Positions 1 through 10,500 of a stretch of DNA of 64,000 bases are shown piece after piece. This DNA is from Mucilaginibacter rivuli. Lineage in GTDB: Bacteria > Bacteroidota > Bacteroidia > Sphingobacteriales > Sphingobacteriaceae. The stretch spans positions 434,001 to 498,000 of the forward strand of contig NZ_JAHXPQ010000001.1 in assembly GCF_019391655.1 (NCBI RefSeq). The letters run 5' to 3'. Made by a program: the position numbers and the translations under genes. How positions within the stretch are numbered: the stretch's first letter is position 1; every line of letters begins with the position of its first letter. Under the pieces are notes generated by a model, which saw nothing but the letters and a program-made list of their open reading frames with translations, searched no databases and was not told the DNA's origin.

Positions 1-717
1 TCTAATACTGTAGACGAATATGTGAAGGAATTTATCACTAACGAGGCTTTTCGCAAACAATCACGCTCCGACCAAATATACTTGTTCCATGAGATAGTGT
101 CATTTAGTGCGGTTGAAAACAACACACTCCTTACACCTGAATTGCTCGATGATTTGGCGCACGAATATATGCGGCTGCGTGGTAATACTGGCGTGATGCT
201 CGGTGCAGTGCATCGAGATAAAGGCCACGTCCATATTCATTTTTGCGTATCAGCCCTACATTTTCGCACAGGCAAATCGTTTGGACTTGGCAAGGCTCAA
301 TTGTTAGAACTAAAATCATCCTATCAGAAATACCACCAGTTACACTATCCCCAACTTTCAAACAGCGCACCCGCTCATGGCAAGGGTGGACGGTATATGA
401 GCGACAGGGAACGCCGGGCTAAAATGAGGGAGAGCGTCAAAGAGAGGGTATCGCACTGCCTTTTGGAGGCTAAGTCCCAAAGCCACTTTCTCGAATTGCT
501 TCGACAGGCAAGCCTGCCTCATTACGAGCGAGGTGCCAAGCCCGCTGGCGTGGAAGTCGAGGGGATAAAATTCAGGTTTTCCCGCATTCTTGAACCCAAC
601 GTGTTTGAACTGCTGCCAAATGAGCGAAGTGAGGAGCAAAGAGTGCTTTCGGAAATCGCTGCCATCAGAGCCAGGCAGAAAGGGCACGATAGGGATATTG
701 AGGAAAGGGAGCGGTAA
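1..717 (+). CDS. Relaxase/mobilisation nuclease, 3' part (5' end outside window)
   Basis: This is the C-terminal part of a MobA/VirD2-like relaxase, the enzyme that nicks the transfer origin of a mobilisable element. The frame is open back to base 1, so the GTG at 22 is probably internal and the true start lies upstream. The residues around base 230 (GHVHIHF) form the His-rich metal-binding motif of HUH relaxases, and RTGKSFGL follows as in Bacteroidota relaxases. The catalytic Tyr region would be in the missing N-terminus. The C-terminal 100 residues are basic and helical, ending in a charged tail. No MobC-type partner or oriT can be identified inside the window. Family assignment rests on the HxH motif and its surroundings. 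It suggests that the left part of the window belongs to a mobilisable element. Confidence 0.78.
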   Translation, partial: SNTVDEYVKEFITNEAFRKQSRSDQIYLFHEIVSFSAVENNTLLTPELLDDLAHEYMRLRGNTGVMLGAVHRDKGHVHIHFCVSALHFRTGKSFGLGKAQLLELKSSYQKYHQLHYPQLSNSAPAHGKGGRYMSDRERRAKMRESVKERVSHCLLEAKSQSHFLELLRQASLPHYERGAKPAGVEVEGIKFRFSRILEPNVFELLPNERSEEQRVLSEIAAIRARQKGHDRDIEERER

Positions 718-747
718 TTTTGTACTTTTATCAATTATCAATTTGCC

Positions 748-1722
748 ATGGCATTCAAAGCACTGTTCAGCATCCGCCACCTTATTCTCAGCGACTTGGA
801 GGTGGCGCGAACCCCCTCATTTCACCTTACCAACCACCATCCGATCAAAAGCCGTATTCTCGATGGCGACATATTGCAAGTTGTCGGGGTAAAGGCGGCC
901 CGTTCATTTTTAAAACACACCTTAGGATACGCGATATTTGACATAGGGAGCGATGATGCCAGCTATTCAGCCGTAAGCGGCAACGCCTTCAGAATTACGA
1001 CATATAGCATACAGACGTTTCTTGCGTTCCTGTGGTTCGTAAGGGACAACAGCATAAAGGTGGAAGAGGCGTACTTCGTGGATAGCGAAACTGGACAATG
1101 GCGGTGGTGGAACAGCCACCCCGACTGCTCCCTTAGCGACGGCACGTCAGGGGACACGCCATTCACGAAAGCCGAAATACATGCAGCGACAGGCCTCTTG
1201 CTGACATATACCAAAGTCTGTCCGAAGGATTTTGCCAGCCCCAACCCTGATGACATTGTAACCGAGGCAAAAAATCTTGACGAAACCGTTTCAGCCCGCA
1301 AGTTAAACTCAGCGTTTGACAACAGCATCGAAAGAGCCATGGCGTTCCTAAACACCGCACGATGGACTTCGAATATCCCCCAGAAGATCACGCACTACAT
1401 GTCAATTTTGGAATGCCTGTTCTCGGTTGACGCAAACGAGATAGTCCACAAGGTTTCCGAAAGGGTAGCGCATTATGTCGGTGGAAGCAGCACGGAAAAG
1501 TTGGAGATTTTTAAGCTCGTGAAGGCGGCATATGGAGTTCGGTCTACCTATGTGCATGGCGGTACAAGCAAGATGAGTTCCGTTCAATTGTGCGAACTGT
1601 CAAAACAGACCGATGACATTATTCGCAGGGTACTGACCAAAGTGATAACGAAAGACCATGTTCAGTTCTTGAAGTCAAACAATTCCATGACGGAATATTT
1701 CAACAGCCTCATTTTTCAATAG
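748..1722 (+). CDS. Apea-like HEPN domain protein (324 aa), possible RNase
   Basis: A soluble protein without signal peptide or membrane segment. The last third is helical and contains RSTYVH (about residues 268-273), which matches the RX4H motif that forms the RNase active site of HEPN proteins. The arrangement (long N-terminal region, then a helical domain with this motif) resembles Apea-like HEPN proteins, often found in mobile elements and defence islands. The N-terminal 200 residues have no motif I recognise. It begins 30 bp after the relaxase stop on the same strand, so it may be cotranscribed. No antitoxin-like (MNT/nucleotidyltransferase) partner is adjacent. HEPN identity is an inference from the motif and helical context. 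Confidence 0.55.
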   Translation: MAFKALFSIRHLILSDLEVARTPSFHLTNHHPIKSRILDGDILQVVGVKAARSFLKHTLGYAIFDIGSDDASYSAVSGNAFRITTYSIQTFLAFLWFVRDNSIKVEEAYFVDSETGQWRWWNSHPDCSLSDGTSGDTPFTKAEIHAATGLLLTYTKVCPKDFASPNPDDIVTEAKNLDETVSARKLNSAFDNSIERAMAFLNTARWTSNIPQKITHYMSILECLFSVDANEIVHKVSERVAHYVGGSSTEKLEIFKLVKAAYGVRSTYVHGGTSKMSSVQLCELSKQTDDIIRRVLTKVITKDHVQFLKSNNSMTEYFNSLIFQ

Positions 1723-1738
1723 AGTGAGTAGGAGTAGC

Positions 1739-1876
1739 AAGATAGTGTGTCCCTCCGAGACAGATTGGTATCTTGCCTTGTCGTCGGGACACACTATCTT
1801 GCGGGGATATCCCCGTACCCCTTAGGCGCATCGCAAAAACTAAGCCCCTCAAATGCAAGGGGTGCAATTACGGGGA
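1739..1876. repeat. Cluster of hairpins between convergent genes
   Basis: A perfect 15-bp inverted repeat (1739-1753 and 1786-1800, 32-base loop) is followed directly by a 14-bp perfect palindrome, CGGGGATATCCCCG (1802-1815). A short CCCCT/AGGGG stem lies near 1845-1863. The cluster lies between the HEPN gene (ends 1722, +) and the SHOCT gene (ends 1945, -). It may act as a bidirectional transcription stop, although no U-tract follows the largest stem. An element-end function is also possible. Confidence 0.5.
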
Positions 1877-1944
1877 AAGAGACATTGGCCGAGTGTAATT
1901 GTACCGCATCACGCCGAGCGTGACGGAATCGCCGTTCACCGCAC

Positions 1945-2481
1945 CTATTGATTGAGCAGCTTTTTCTTCTGAACGTCGTATTCTGCCGCCGTGATTGCGC
2001 CGCCGTCATACAGGGCCTTAAGCTTCTTCAACTGGTCAAACTTGTCACCGCCTTCCGCAGCCGTAGTCGCAGCGGCATTCGCCTTGCAGGCGGCGATTTC
2101 GCAGGAGGCTATGCAGTCCTCGATCCAGAGGTCGAAGTTGTTTGCGCCGCCCATTCCGACCGCAAACACCACCTTCTCTGCTCCGTTCGCCTTGGAGCTG
2201 TGAATCTTTTTAATCACGGTGTTGTACCCCGAGCCGTTCCGCTCCAAGTTGTGGCTGTCCGCACCCTTGGTAGCCGTGCTCATGAACGTCATCCACCCCG
2301 CATACTGCACGTACCGGAACGTCCCGTTTGGCGCGGAGCCCTGCCCGAGCCTTACGGTGTCGCCGATGCGATACGTGATGCCGTTTGACGCCTTGTATTC
2401 GGTGAGTTTCTTGCCCAGGCCCAATATCTGGGCGAACGACGCAAGGGGCAGCAGCAGGAGGAGAAAGGCGAGTTTTTTCAT
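1945..2481 (-). CDS. Secreted protein with C-terminal SHOCT domain
   Basis: 178 aa with a clear Sec signal peptide (MKKLAFLLLLLPLASFAQ) and a C-terminal SHOCT-type short helical domain: about 30 residues with the pattern LKKLKALYDGGAITAAEYD and then KKKLL. SHOCT domains are short oligomerisation modules commonly attached to exported or membrane proteins. The middle contains an SH3-like stretch (ITYRIGDTVRLG) and a small Cys-containing helix (DCIASCEIAACKA). Function is unknown. It is divergent from the XRE regulator at 2614, with a double dyad operator between them, so that regulator may control it. GC content is visibly higher than in the defence genes further right. Confidence 0.75.
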   Translation of the reverse strand: MKKLAFLLLLLPLASFAQILGLGKKLTEYKASNGITYRIGDTVRLGQGSAPNGTFRYVQYAGWMTFMSTATKGADSHNLERNGSGYNTVIKKIHSSKANGAEKVVFAVGMGGANNFDLWIEDCIASCEIAACKANAAATTAAEGGDKFDQLKKLKALYDGGAITAAEYDVQKKKLLNQ

Positions 2482-2559
2482 GATTTCTGGTTTAAGGGTT
2501 TAGTGCATTGATGGTTATGTTACTTGTTAGGCCAAATCTAAAAAACATAAATGAAAAAT

Positions 2560-2591
2560 ACAACTGATGCGTTGTACAACATGTAAGTTGT
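2560..2591. promoter_or_regulatory. Two adjacent ACAAC-N6-GTTGT operators
   Basis: Two 16-bp dyads of the form ACAAC-N6-GTTGT lie end to end (2560-2575 and 2576-2591) with unrelated 6-bp spacers. Their junction also makes the 10-bp palindrome GTTGTACAAC. They sit between the divergent SHOCT gene (start 2481) and the XRE regulator (start 2614), about 22 bp before the latter. Strict conservation of both arms and a one-and-a-half-turn repeat unit suggest cooperative binding by a dimeric regulator, most simply the adjacent XRE protein repressing itself. Confidence 0.6.
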
Positions 2592-2613
2592 TTCCTATTC
2601 TTTTATACTTCCA

Positions 2614-2844
2614 ATGGAAAAGGAAGTACTACTCAAAAAGCTTGGCGCGCGAATACGTGAAATTCGTTCTGGAAAGAACATTTCACAGTTAAAGTTGGCG
2701 CATAGCATTGGAAAAGACCAGCAATCAATACAGCGATTAGAGGCGGGCAATATAAATCCCTCCTATTATTACCTCTATGAGATAGCGACAGGGCTCGACA
2801 TTACAGTCTCTGAACTGCTTGCGCCTTTGTATAATAAGGGTTAA
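2614..2844 (+). CDS. XRE-family helix-turn-helix regulator (76 aa)
   Basis: A single-domain Cro/C1-type DNA-binding protein. Residues 6-68 show the five-helix fold, with the recognition segment around SQLKLAHSIGKDQQSIQRLE and the family pattern ending in NPSYYYLYEIATGLDITVSELL. There is no effector domain. This size is typical of controllers of mobile-element or toxin genes in Bacteroidota. The paired dyads immediately upstream are its likely operators. It probably regulates itself and the divergent secreted SHOCT gene; involvement with the RHS operon to the right is possible but unsupported. Confidence 0.88.
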   Translation: MEKEVLLKKLGARIREIRSGKNISQLKLAHSIGKDQQSIQRLEAGNINPSYYYLYEIATGLDITVSELLAPLYNKG

Positions 2845-2989
2845 TCATCCTTTGAGGAACAGTTGATACCTCTCTTATCGCTGGAATGCAATGCAAACCC
2901 GTTAGTTTATTAATAAGCAATCACCAGCGAGGAAAGTTATGTGTTTAGGCATAATATCATGACGGTGCGTAATAATATCTTTATAATTC

Positions 2990-3044
2990 TTGGATTAAAT
3001 AAATAATCTATATTTGGGTCTCTCAAACGATAACGATCGTTTGA
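2990..3044 (+). promoter_or_regulatory. Candidate promoter and inverted repeat before the RHS operon
   Basis: TATATTTG at 3009-3016 fits the Bacteroidota -7 consensus TAnnTTTG, with a TTG at 2990-2992 as a possible -33 element. Just downstream is a 9-bp stem inverted repeat TCAAACGAT-AACG-ATCGTTTGA (3023-3044), placed where a repressor or a 5' leader hairpin would act on the gene starting at 3101. The rest of the 2845-3100 gap shows nothing else. Confidence 0.35.
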
Positions 3045-3100
3045 AATGATGACCGTTTCCCCCTGTCATCTGAAACTGTTTCCTACTTAATTTAAAAAAT

Positions 3101-4141
3101 ATGAGAAAACTCATCCCTTTGGCTGCGCTGTGCGCAGTGACCATTTCTTTGAAAGCGCAAACTACCAACACCTATCCAACAAGCGGCAACGTTGGCATAG
3201 GGAGTCTTTTTCCAGATGCAGGCTTGGAATTGAGAAAAATCAGTGAACAATTAAGGATTGGCTATGATTCGACACACTATACATCCTTTACGGTAGCCAG
3301 TACTGGCGGGCTAAAAATACAATCGCCGTCGTCTCAAACATTCATCAATACACATAGGGAGCTTGCTGGTAACAATATAGGGTTAACAATAGATGTCTAC
3401 CATGGGGTTAAAATTGCGCGGGGCACGGGGGTGCATGCGGAATCGCTTCTTGATATCTACACGGTAGATCCATATGTAACTGGAGCACCTTTATTAAGGG
3501 TGCGCAACAGTGACCATGATTTCTTTGGTGTGGCCAGTAGCGGTAATGTTGGAATAGGTGCCGATAATCCTTTATCACTCCTCCAAGTTGATGATGGGTG
3601 CACAAAAGCATCTATAGGCGATGCAAGCGGCGCAGGGTTGAACTGGGGAACAAGCTACTTGGGATTTAATGCCACAAGGTCTGACACGACTTGGCATATA
3701 AATAATGACACCCATTACAACGGCGGGGGCGTCATCTATTCGAACATTTACGGGGATATGTATTTTGCGCCAATCGCCTCAACAGGAACGGGCAACCAGA
3801 CACTGACTGATTCACAGATAAAAAACAAAATCACGTTTCGAATAGCAGCCGACGGCATCACGTACGCCAAAAAGGTCAAAGTGGAAGCTACCAGTTGGCC
3901 CGATTATGTATTCCACCCAAAATATACGCTTAAGCCGCTTTCAGAAGTTAAAACATATATAGACCAAAATCATCATTTACCCGACATGCCATCGGCGGAA
4001 AAGGTGGAAAAGGACGGCTTGGATTTGGGCGAAATGAACAAGACGCTCGTCAAAAAGGTCGAGGAGCTGACCCTGTATCTTATTGAGCAGAACAAGCGCA
4101 TTGAAAAGCTGGAGGAAAAATTAAGATCCACTCAAAAATAA
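3101..4141 (+). CDS. Secreted tail-fibre-like protein with C-terminal coiled coil
   Basis: 346 aa with an N-terminal signal peptide ending at LKAQ. Two short SGNVGIG repeats (near residues 28 and 148) and many small and polar residues suggest a beta-rich shaft. The last 90 residues (from YTLKPLSEVKTYI through a KKVEELTLYLIEQNKRIEKLEEKL coiled coil) match the conserved end of Bacteroidota proteins often annotated as tail-fibre or endosialidase-chaperone-like. It is the first gene of a tight same-strand set with the two RHS proteins (30 bp to the next start). This pairing recurs in Bacteroidota and suggests a surface or delivery role. It is not evidence of a prophage: no capsid, portal or terminase genes are nearby. 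Confidence 0.6.
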   Translation: MRKLIPLAALCAVTISLKAQTTNTYPTSGNVGIGSLFPDAGLELRKISEQLRIGYDSTHYTSFTVASTGGLKIQSPSSQTFINTHRELAGNNIGLTIDVYHGVKIARGTGVHAESLLDIYTVDPYVTGAPLLRVRNSDHDFFGVASSGNVGIGADNPLSLLQVDDGCTKASIGDASGAGLNWGTSYLGFNATRSDTTWHINNDTHYNGGGVIYSNIYGDMYFAPIASTGTGNQTLTDSQIKNKITFRIAADGITYAKKVKVEATSWPDYVFHPKYTLKPLSEVKTYIDQNHHLPDMPSAEKVEKDGLDLGEMNKTLVKKVEELTLYLIEQNKRIEKLEEKLRSTQK

Positions 4142-4171
4142 CACCATTACTCACTTCCAACCTGCCAACAA

Positions 4172-7100
4172 ATGTTATTTAGATATCTTACCATACCAAA
4201 ATTAGGAACGGTCTTCTTGCTTGTTTTGCTACTGTCCCAAAACGTGTTTGGTCAGCAGCCCAACCAGCCAGCCGTTTTGCCGCCGTCCCCGCAAGCCCAT
4301 GCGCTCATTCAATACAATTCGCCTGAAATAGGGCTGAACACGGGCACGCTGCAACTCTCCATTCCCTTGTTCGAGCTGAAGGACCACGATTTCAGCATGC
4401 CCATAAGCCTCAAGTATGCGACCAACGGTGTAAAGGTTGATGAGGCCGCTTCGCGGGTTGGCATGAGCTGGGTGCTAAATTCTGGAGGCGTGATAATCAG
4501 GTCAGTGAACGGACGCCCCGATGAACTGAGCACGCGCATCCACCCGCCAAATGACGGAACCGCGTTAGACCAAAGCATGCTGACGTATCTCCAAAACGTT
4601 ACCCAGATAGCGACATATGATTCAGACCCCGACGAGTTCTATTTCAATTTCAACGGGTACAGCGGCAAGTTCATATTGGACAGCAATATGCATCCCGTAT
4701 GCATCCCCTACATGGGATTGAAAATCGATTACTCCGGCGGCACAACCCCGACGATTGCCATCACTACTCCTGATGGCACCGTTTACAGTTTCCAAGACAT
4801 CGAGCAAAGCACCATTGTGCCATTCTGTTACGGAGACAGCAACCCAATCCAAGGTTCACCTATTCCCACCGCATGGTATCTTTCCAGTGCAATAAACAAG
4901 GATGGAAATGGATGCAATTTCCACTACGAGGACGTGAACCTGCAGCATATCACTGGGGTAACACAGACTACGCAACGTTCAGATGATCTTTGGAATCTAA
5001 TAAACGGTGGAGATCACATAGGTGAGTCAACCTCTTGCCAAACCAATCAAACATCATTCTGTACCAGCTATGTTTACCTATCTACGAAGCGAATAGCCAG
5101 TATTAGCTGCGGTAGCGCAACAGTGAATTTTTATTATAAAGGCAGACAAGACTTGCTTGATGATAAGCTGGTAGATTCAGTTACATTAAAAACAGGTGCG
5201 AAACTAATCGACAGGTACAAGTTTGACTATACTACCGCCACGGCGAGCACCGCTTACGAAAATCCGCAATTGCTTATTGACACCACATTGGTGCATCGTC
5301 CGTTCCTAACTGGCATACACCACTTGGGCGGTTCAAACGGGCCCGATCAGGTGTATCACTTGACTTATAACGACATTCAGGCGTTGCCGCAACGTTCATC
5401 TTTTGCACAGGACTATTTTGGCTATGCAAATGGCAAGCACAACTTTAATTTCCTGCCCATTCAGACGGATTCTTTAATGGCGCATATTTTCCCCTCCAAT
5501 GCGACTGCATCGGCCGATCGCTCGATAGATTCAGCATACGCGGCAAAAGGCGTTTTGAAAACGATACAATATCCTTCGGGCGGGTTGGATAACTTTTATT
5601 ACAAGGGGAATGATTACCCTACAAGGGACACCATACCGCCAGGCAAAACCACCTTGGGTAACAACCAAACATCAGGTAGCACGGTTCCTGTTTCCCGCAA
5701 TTCAGCTAACTTTCAAATACTTTATAATTACCCGCCATTCCTCAAGCTTTTTGCTGGCACGTTGATTCTTGCAGACGGTGATGGGAATACAAGCGTTGAT
5801 CCCGATGCCGATTTGGTCAATGTACAAATAATCAGGACATCTGATAATGCCAGTATGTTCTCGCAAACATTGAAAGCGGGGCAACAAATCAATCAAAATA
5901 TTACGGGGCTTTCACTGAGTACTAATTACTATCTCCATATCGAGGTGCTATACCCAAACATTAAAGCAACCAGCAACATTACATACCCCAATGGTGATGC
6001 GGTGGTAAGCAATGTAAATAAACCCACCGGAGGTGTTCGGATAGATAAGATCGTTACCAGTGACGGACTTGGCCATAACACCATTAAAAAATACTATTAC
6101 TCCAACATCGACAGCCTAAGCGTGTCGTCAGGCGTAAAGCCCAAAGACCCGATATTTATCAGAATGATGGACTACATCTACAGGACTGGCATCCAATTGT
6201 ATTTCTGCAGAAAGTATACCCTAAGCTCAAACACCTGCTATCCCTTATACCAGTACGGGCAATCAACTATTCAGTATGGGACGGTAACGGAAAGCCTGGG
6301 TGGTGACAGTTTCGAAGGCGGCGGGATAATGCACCAATTTAATTATCAAAGGGACGGGTTAACTAAAACTTTGATAGCGGCGACCTTTAACCTGGGATTT
6401 AAATATTCTAATACCGGCTATCTAAACGGATATGAAAAGGAAACGAATTACTACAAGCATTCAGGCGATATATTGTCCAAAGTCAAGCAGGTATTCAATT
6501 ACTACTCTGTAAATTCAATCGTTGGAACTACAATACCAGCCTACATAGCGAACAGGTATTTCGATGGCCCGGATCATTACAGCCCTCCTATATGGATGGA
6601 GTTTGCGGGATACGAACTCTACAAATACACGCAAAACTCACGCTGGGTGATGCTTGATTCCACCAAGACACTGGATTATCAAACCGGCACTACACCGATT
6701 ATTTCAACGGTAAAGCGAAGCTATGACAACATCTATAACCTACTGCCCACGCAGGTAAGCAAACTAACAAGCAAGCAGGAGAATTTGGTGTCTGTAACCC
6801 GTTATCCCCATGAAATGGTAGCGGCGGCGCATGATCCGCAAGGGACGTATCAGGACATGATCGACAACCATATTTACACTATTCCCATTGAAGAGTCGGT
6901 TACCCTGAACAGCTCACCCATTTCGCTGAAGCGGACTAATTACAACAAGCCCGGAGGTAAATTCAAGCCTGATTCAATAGAGTACCAAACCAACAGCAAC
7001 CCAGTCCAAACCTATACGATTTTCAATTCGTATGATGCCTTTGGGAATGTCACTTCATTGAAAAACCACGGAGGGCCCACCACCTCCTATCAATGGGGAT

Positions 7101-7567
7101 ACAACCACGAATATCCAGTTGCCGAATGCAAGAACGCATCCAACACCGAGTTTTATTACGAGGGCTTTGAAGAAAGCACGGCAAGCGGTGTAACCACCGG
7201 AACGGCGCATACGGGCAGGAAATATTCAACCAGCGCCTCGGTAAGCTGGACACTGCCCAACAGCCGTACGTATGTCATCAGCTACTGGTACTTAAGTGGC
7301 GGTGCGTGGCTGTTCTCAGGCGAACAGGCGTTTACCGGATCGTTCACGATGCAAACCGCATCGGGATATGACGATATCCGCATACACCCTACAGATGCGC
7401 AGATGACGACATATACCTATGACTTGTTAGTGGGCATGACGAGTGCGATAGGTGGCAAGGGACAGACGACATATTACGAGTATGACAGCTTCCAGCGTTT
7501 AATTAACGTAAAAGACCAGGACGGCAAGATACTGAAACATACCGATTACCATTACCAAAACCAATAG
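4172..7567 (+). CDS. Secreted RHS/YD-repeat-like protein (1131 aa)
   Basis: Large exported protein with a signal peptide (cleavage near NVFGQQ). Residues about 45-120 contain LNTGTLQLSIPLFELKDHDF and DEAASRVGMSWVLNSGGVI, the conserved start of Bacteroidota RHS-associated proteins that sit just before DUF6443 RHS proteins. The middle is a long beta-rich region with YYYSN and NYYxH segments. The C-terminal residues have YD repeats (YDSFQRLINVKDQDGK). It lacks an RHS core motif and has no toxin domain at its end. Only 2 bp separate its stop from the next start, so translation is likely coupled. It may build part of the RHS shell or act as partner of the toxin-bearing RHS protein. Confidence 0.7.
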   Translation: MLFRYLTIPKLGTVFLLVLLLSQNVFGQQPNQPAVLPPSPQAHALIQYNSPEIGLNTGTLQLSIPLFELKDHDFSMPISLKYATNGVKVDEAASRVGMSWVLNSGGVIIRSVNGRPDELSTRIHPPNDGTALDQSMLTYLQNVTQIATYDSDPDEFYFNFNGYSGKFILDSNMHPVCIPYMGLKIDYSGGTTPTIAITTPDGTVYSFQDIEQSTIVPFCYGDSNPIQGSPIPTAWYLSSAINKDGNGCNFHYEDVNLQHITGVTQTTQRSDDLWNLINGGDHIGESTSCQTNQTSFCTSYVYLSTKRIASISCGSATVNFYYKGRQDLLDDKLVDSVTLKTGAKLIDRYKFDYTTATASTAYENPQLLIDTTLVHRPFLTGIHHLGGSNGPDQVYHLTYNDIQALPQRSSFAQDYFGYANGKHNFNFLPIQTDSLMAHIFPSNATASADRSIDSAYAAKGVLKTIQYPSGGLDNFYYKGNDYPTRDTIPPGKTTLGNNQTSGSTVPVSRNSANFQILYNYPPFLKLFAGTLILADGDGNTSVDPDADLVNVQIIRTSDNASMFSQTLKAGQQINQNITGLSLSTNYYLHIEVLYPNIKATSNITYPNGDAVVSNVNKPTGGVRIDKIVTSDGLGHNTIKKYYYSNIDSLSVSSGVKPKDPIFIRMMDYIYRTGIQLYFCRKYTLSSNTCYPLYQYGQSTIQYGTVTESLGGDSFEGGGIMHQFNYQRDGLTKTLIAATFNLGFKYSNTGYLNGYEKETNYYKHSGDILSKVKQVFNYYSVNSIVGTTIPAYIANRYFDGPDHYSPPIWMEFAGYELYKYTQNSRWVMLDSTKTLDYQTGTTPIISTVKRSYDNIYNLLPTQVSKLTSKQENLVSVTRYPHEMVAAAHDPQGTYQDMIDNHIYTIPIEESVTLNSSPISLKRTNYNKPGGKFKPDSIEYQTNSNPVQTYTIFNSYDAFGNVTSLKNHGGPTTSYQWGYNHEYPVAECKNASNTEFYYEGFEESTASGVTTGTAHTGRKYSTSASVSWTLPNSRTYVISYWYLSGGAWLFSGEQAFTGSFTMQTASGYDDIRIHPTDAQMTTYTYDLLVGMTSAIGGKGQTTYYEYDSFQRLINVKDQDGKILKHTDYHYQNQ

Positions 7568-7569
7568 CC

Positions 7570-10500
7570 ATGAAAAACATGATCAAAAAATATCATAAGA
7601 GGTTATTGGTTGTAGCAGGTTTGCTATTCAGTATATCGACAGCCTATGCGCAGGTAGCGGATACGACGCTGCGTTCTGCCAATACTACGGGAAACATAAT
7701 CGCCACCCACAGCATTATGCTTGACACGGGGTTTTCGGCAGGATTTACAGGTGCATTTAGTGCAACTATCGTCCCATCATCTTTGTTCAACTGCGGCGTT
7801 TTAGGTATTCCGAGCAGCACGATGAACTACGTAGCCACCTATGTGCCGAGGATACCCATCGCCGATGCAAGTACATTTGGCTCGCATACCATATGCGAGG
7901 TCAACCAGACAATACAATACCTTGATGGCTTGGGCAGGCCATTGCAGACGGTGCAGGTAAAGGCCAACCCCAAGGGCACAAAAGATGTAATACAGCCGGT
8001 GGCATACGACGCGTTGGGAAGAGAACCCATCAAGTACCTACCTTATACTACCAATGCAGGTACATCTGGCAATTACCGTTCGGATGCATTAACGGGGACA
8101 AGCGGATACAGTAACAGCGGACAATACAGTTTTTACAATCCAAGCACACCACAAAACTACAGTAGCAATACCAGCCCGTACGCAGTCACTATATTTGAGC
8201 CATCGCCATTGAACAGACCGTTGGAACAGGGTGCACCTGGCAGGGTATGGCGGCCTTCAAGCAGCCGCACCGATACGGCAGGCAGAACGGTAGTGATGGA
8301 TTATGGTACCAATGCAACAAGCGAAGTATTGCTGTGGGTGGTGAACAGCACGGGTGCAACGGCAAGCGCAAGCTATGCGGCAAATACATTATACAAAACC
8401 ATTACCAAGGATGAAAACTGGACAAGCGGGAAAATTGGTACGACGGAAGAGTTCAAGAACATGGACGGCCATGTTGTTTTAAAAAGAATATGGCAAAGCG
8501 ATACCAGCAGTTTGAATACTTACTATATTTATAATGACAACAACCTGCTAAGCTATGTAGTACCTCCACTGGTAACAGCTACCACTTTTTCCGAAAGCAA
8601 TGCTATATTTACCAACTTGATCTACGGTTATCATTATGATGAACGCGACCGCCTTGTACAAAAAAAGATTCCGGGCAAGGGTTGGGAGTACATGGTGTAC
8701 AACAAAATTGACCAGGTTGTCGCCACACAGGATGCCAACCAAAGAACGAATAACCAGTGGATCGTCACTAAGTATGATGCTTTAGGCAGAACGGTGATAA
8801 GTGGCATACTGTCAACAACAGACAGCCTGACAACGCTGCGAACTACAGTAAACTCGGCCACTACCTTATGGGAGAGCCGTGCACCGGGAAGTGATTATAC
8901 GAACGTAGCCTGGCCTACAGCTGCCATTACCAAATTATCAGTAAGCTATTATGATAATTACGATATTCCCAATTTGCCCTACGACCACCATACAGAGAAC
9001 TGCATAATGACAAGGGGCCTGACCACAGCAACGAAAATAAACGTGCTGGGCACAACCGATATGCTGTGGACTGTGAACTATTATGATGACAAGGGCAGGG
9101 TAACCAGTACCTACGCGCAACATTACTTAGGTGGCACGATTAACACAGGTAATTATGATAAGATAGTAAATACTTACGACTTTACCAATGCTGTTACGGC
9201 CAGTACACGGAACCATTACACAGCGACAGCAGTCAGCAGCCCTGCCGTAACCATTGCCAATACCTTTGTTTACGACCACGTGGGCCGCAAACGCCAGAGC
9301 TTTGAGAACATCAACAGTGCGGCAAGCGCGACACTGATAAGCCAGGTTGACCTGAACGAAACAGGGCAGGCTTATCAAAAGCATTTGCACAGTACGGATA
9401 ATGGTTCGAACTTTTTGCAGGATATAACATACAGCTATAACGAACGTGGATGGTTAACGAATAGCAGCAATAGCAAATTTAGCCTGACATTGGATTATAA
9501 TACCAATATTAGCACAGGTGCAACACCGCAGTATAACGGCAATATAGCACAGATGTACACCACATCCGACCATACTGCTGCAGGCAGTAAGATGAAATAC
9601 ACCTACGATGCATTGAACAGGCTGACAGCAGCGGACCATTCCAACTCATTGTTAACAGAGAATGGCATCAGTTATGATAAGATGGGTAACATTTTAGGGT
9701 TAACAAGAAGCGGAGCGAGCGCGGCGGTATTGGCTTATACTTATACAGGCAACCAGCTAACCGCGGTTACCAACAGCGGAAGCGCATTCAGAAGTTACAG
9801 TTATGACGGCAACGGCAACGCGACGACAGATGGCACAAACAAGAATATCAGTTATAACATACTGAACCTGCCGCAAACAGTAACGCAAAGTTCAGCAACC
9901 TTAGCTACGTATACCTACGAAGCATCGGGAGTGAAGGTAAGAAATACAGGCAGCGATGGTACATGGGATTATGTCAGTGGCATAGTTTATCATAATAGTG
10001 CGATAAGTTTCATTCAAACCGAGGAAGGGCGCGCAGTGCCAAACGGGGCGAACTATAGTTATCAATATAACCTGAAAGACCATTTGGGTAATAATCGTGT
10101 AAGCTTTGATAAAAATGGCGTGTTACAGGAAGATGAATATTATGCCTTTGGTTTACGTAACCCTAAATACGATAATTCCAACAACAACCGTTATCTTTAT
10201 AATGGAAAGGAGATGCAAACTGACCTTGCTAACCAATACGATTATGGCGCAAGATTCTATGATGCGGTGATTGCAAGGTGGGGGCATATAGACCCCAAGG
10301 CTGAACTTTATTTTAACTGGTCTCCGTATAATTATGCATTGAATACTCCAATCAACGCTATTGATCCAAATGGTCATTTAGTGATATTTATTAATGGATG
10401 GCAGGCGGGAAGTGGTGTAAATACCAACTATTGGTTAGATTCAAAATCGGGGAAAAGATTCGACTGGGACGTTCAATGGCACTTTAATGATTTGAAATCA

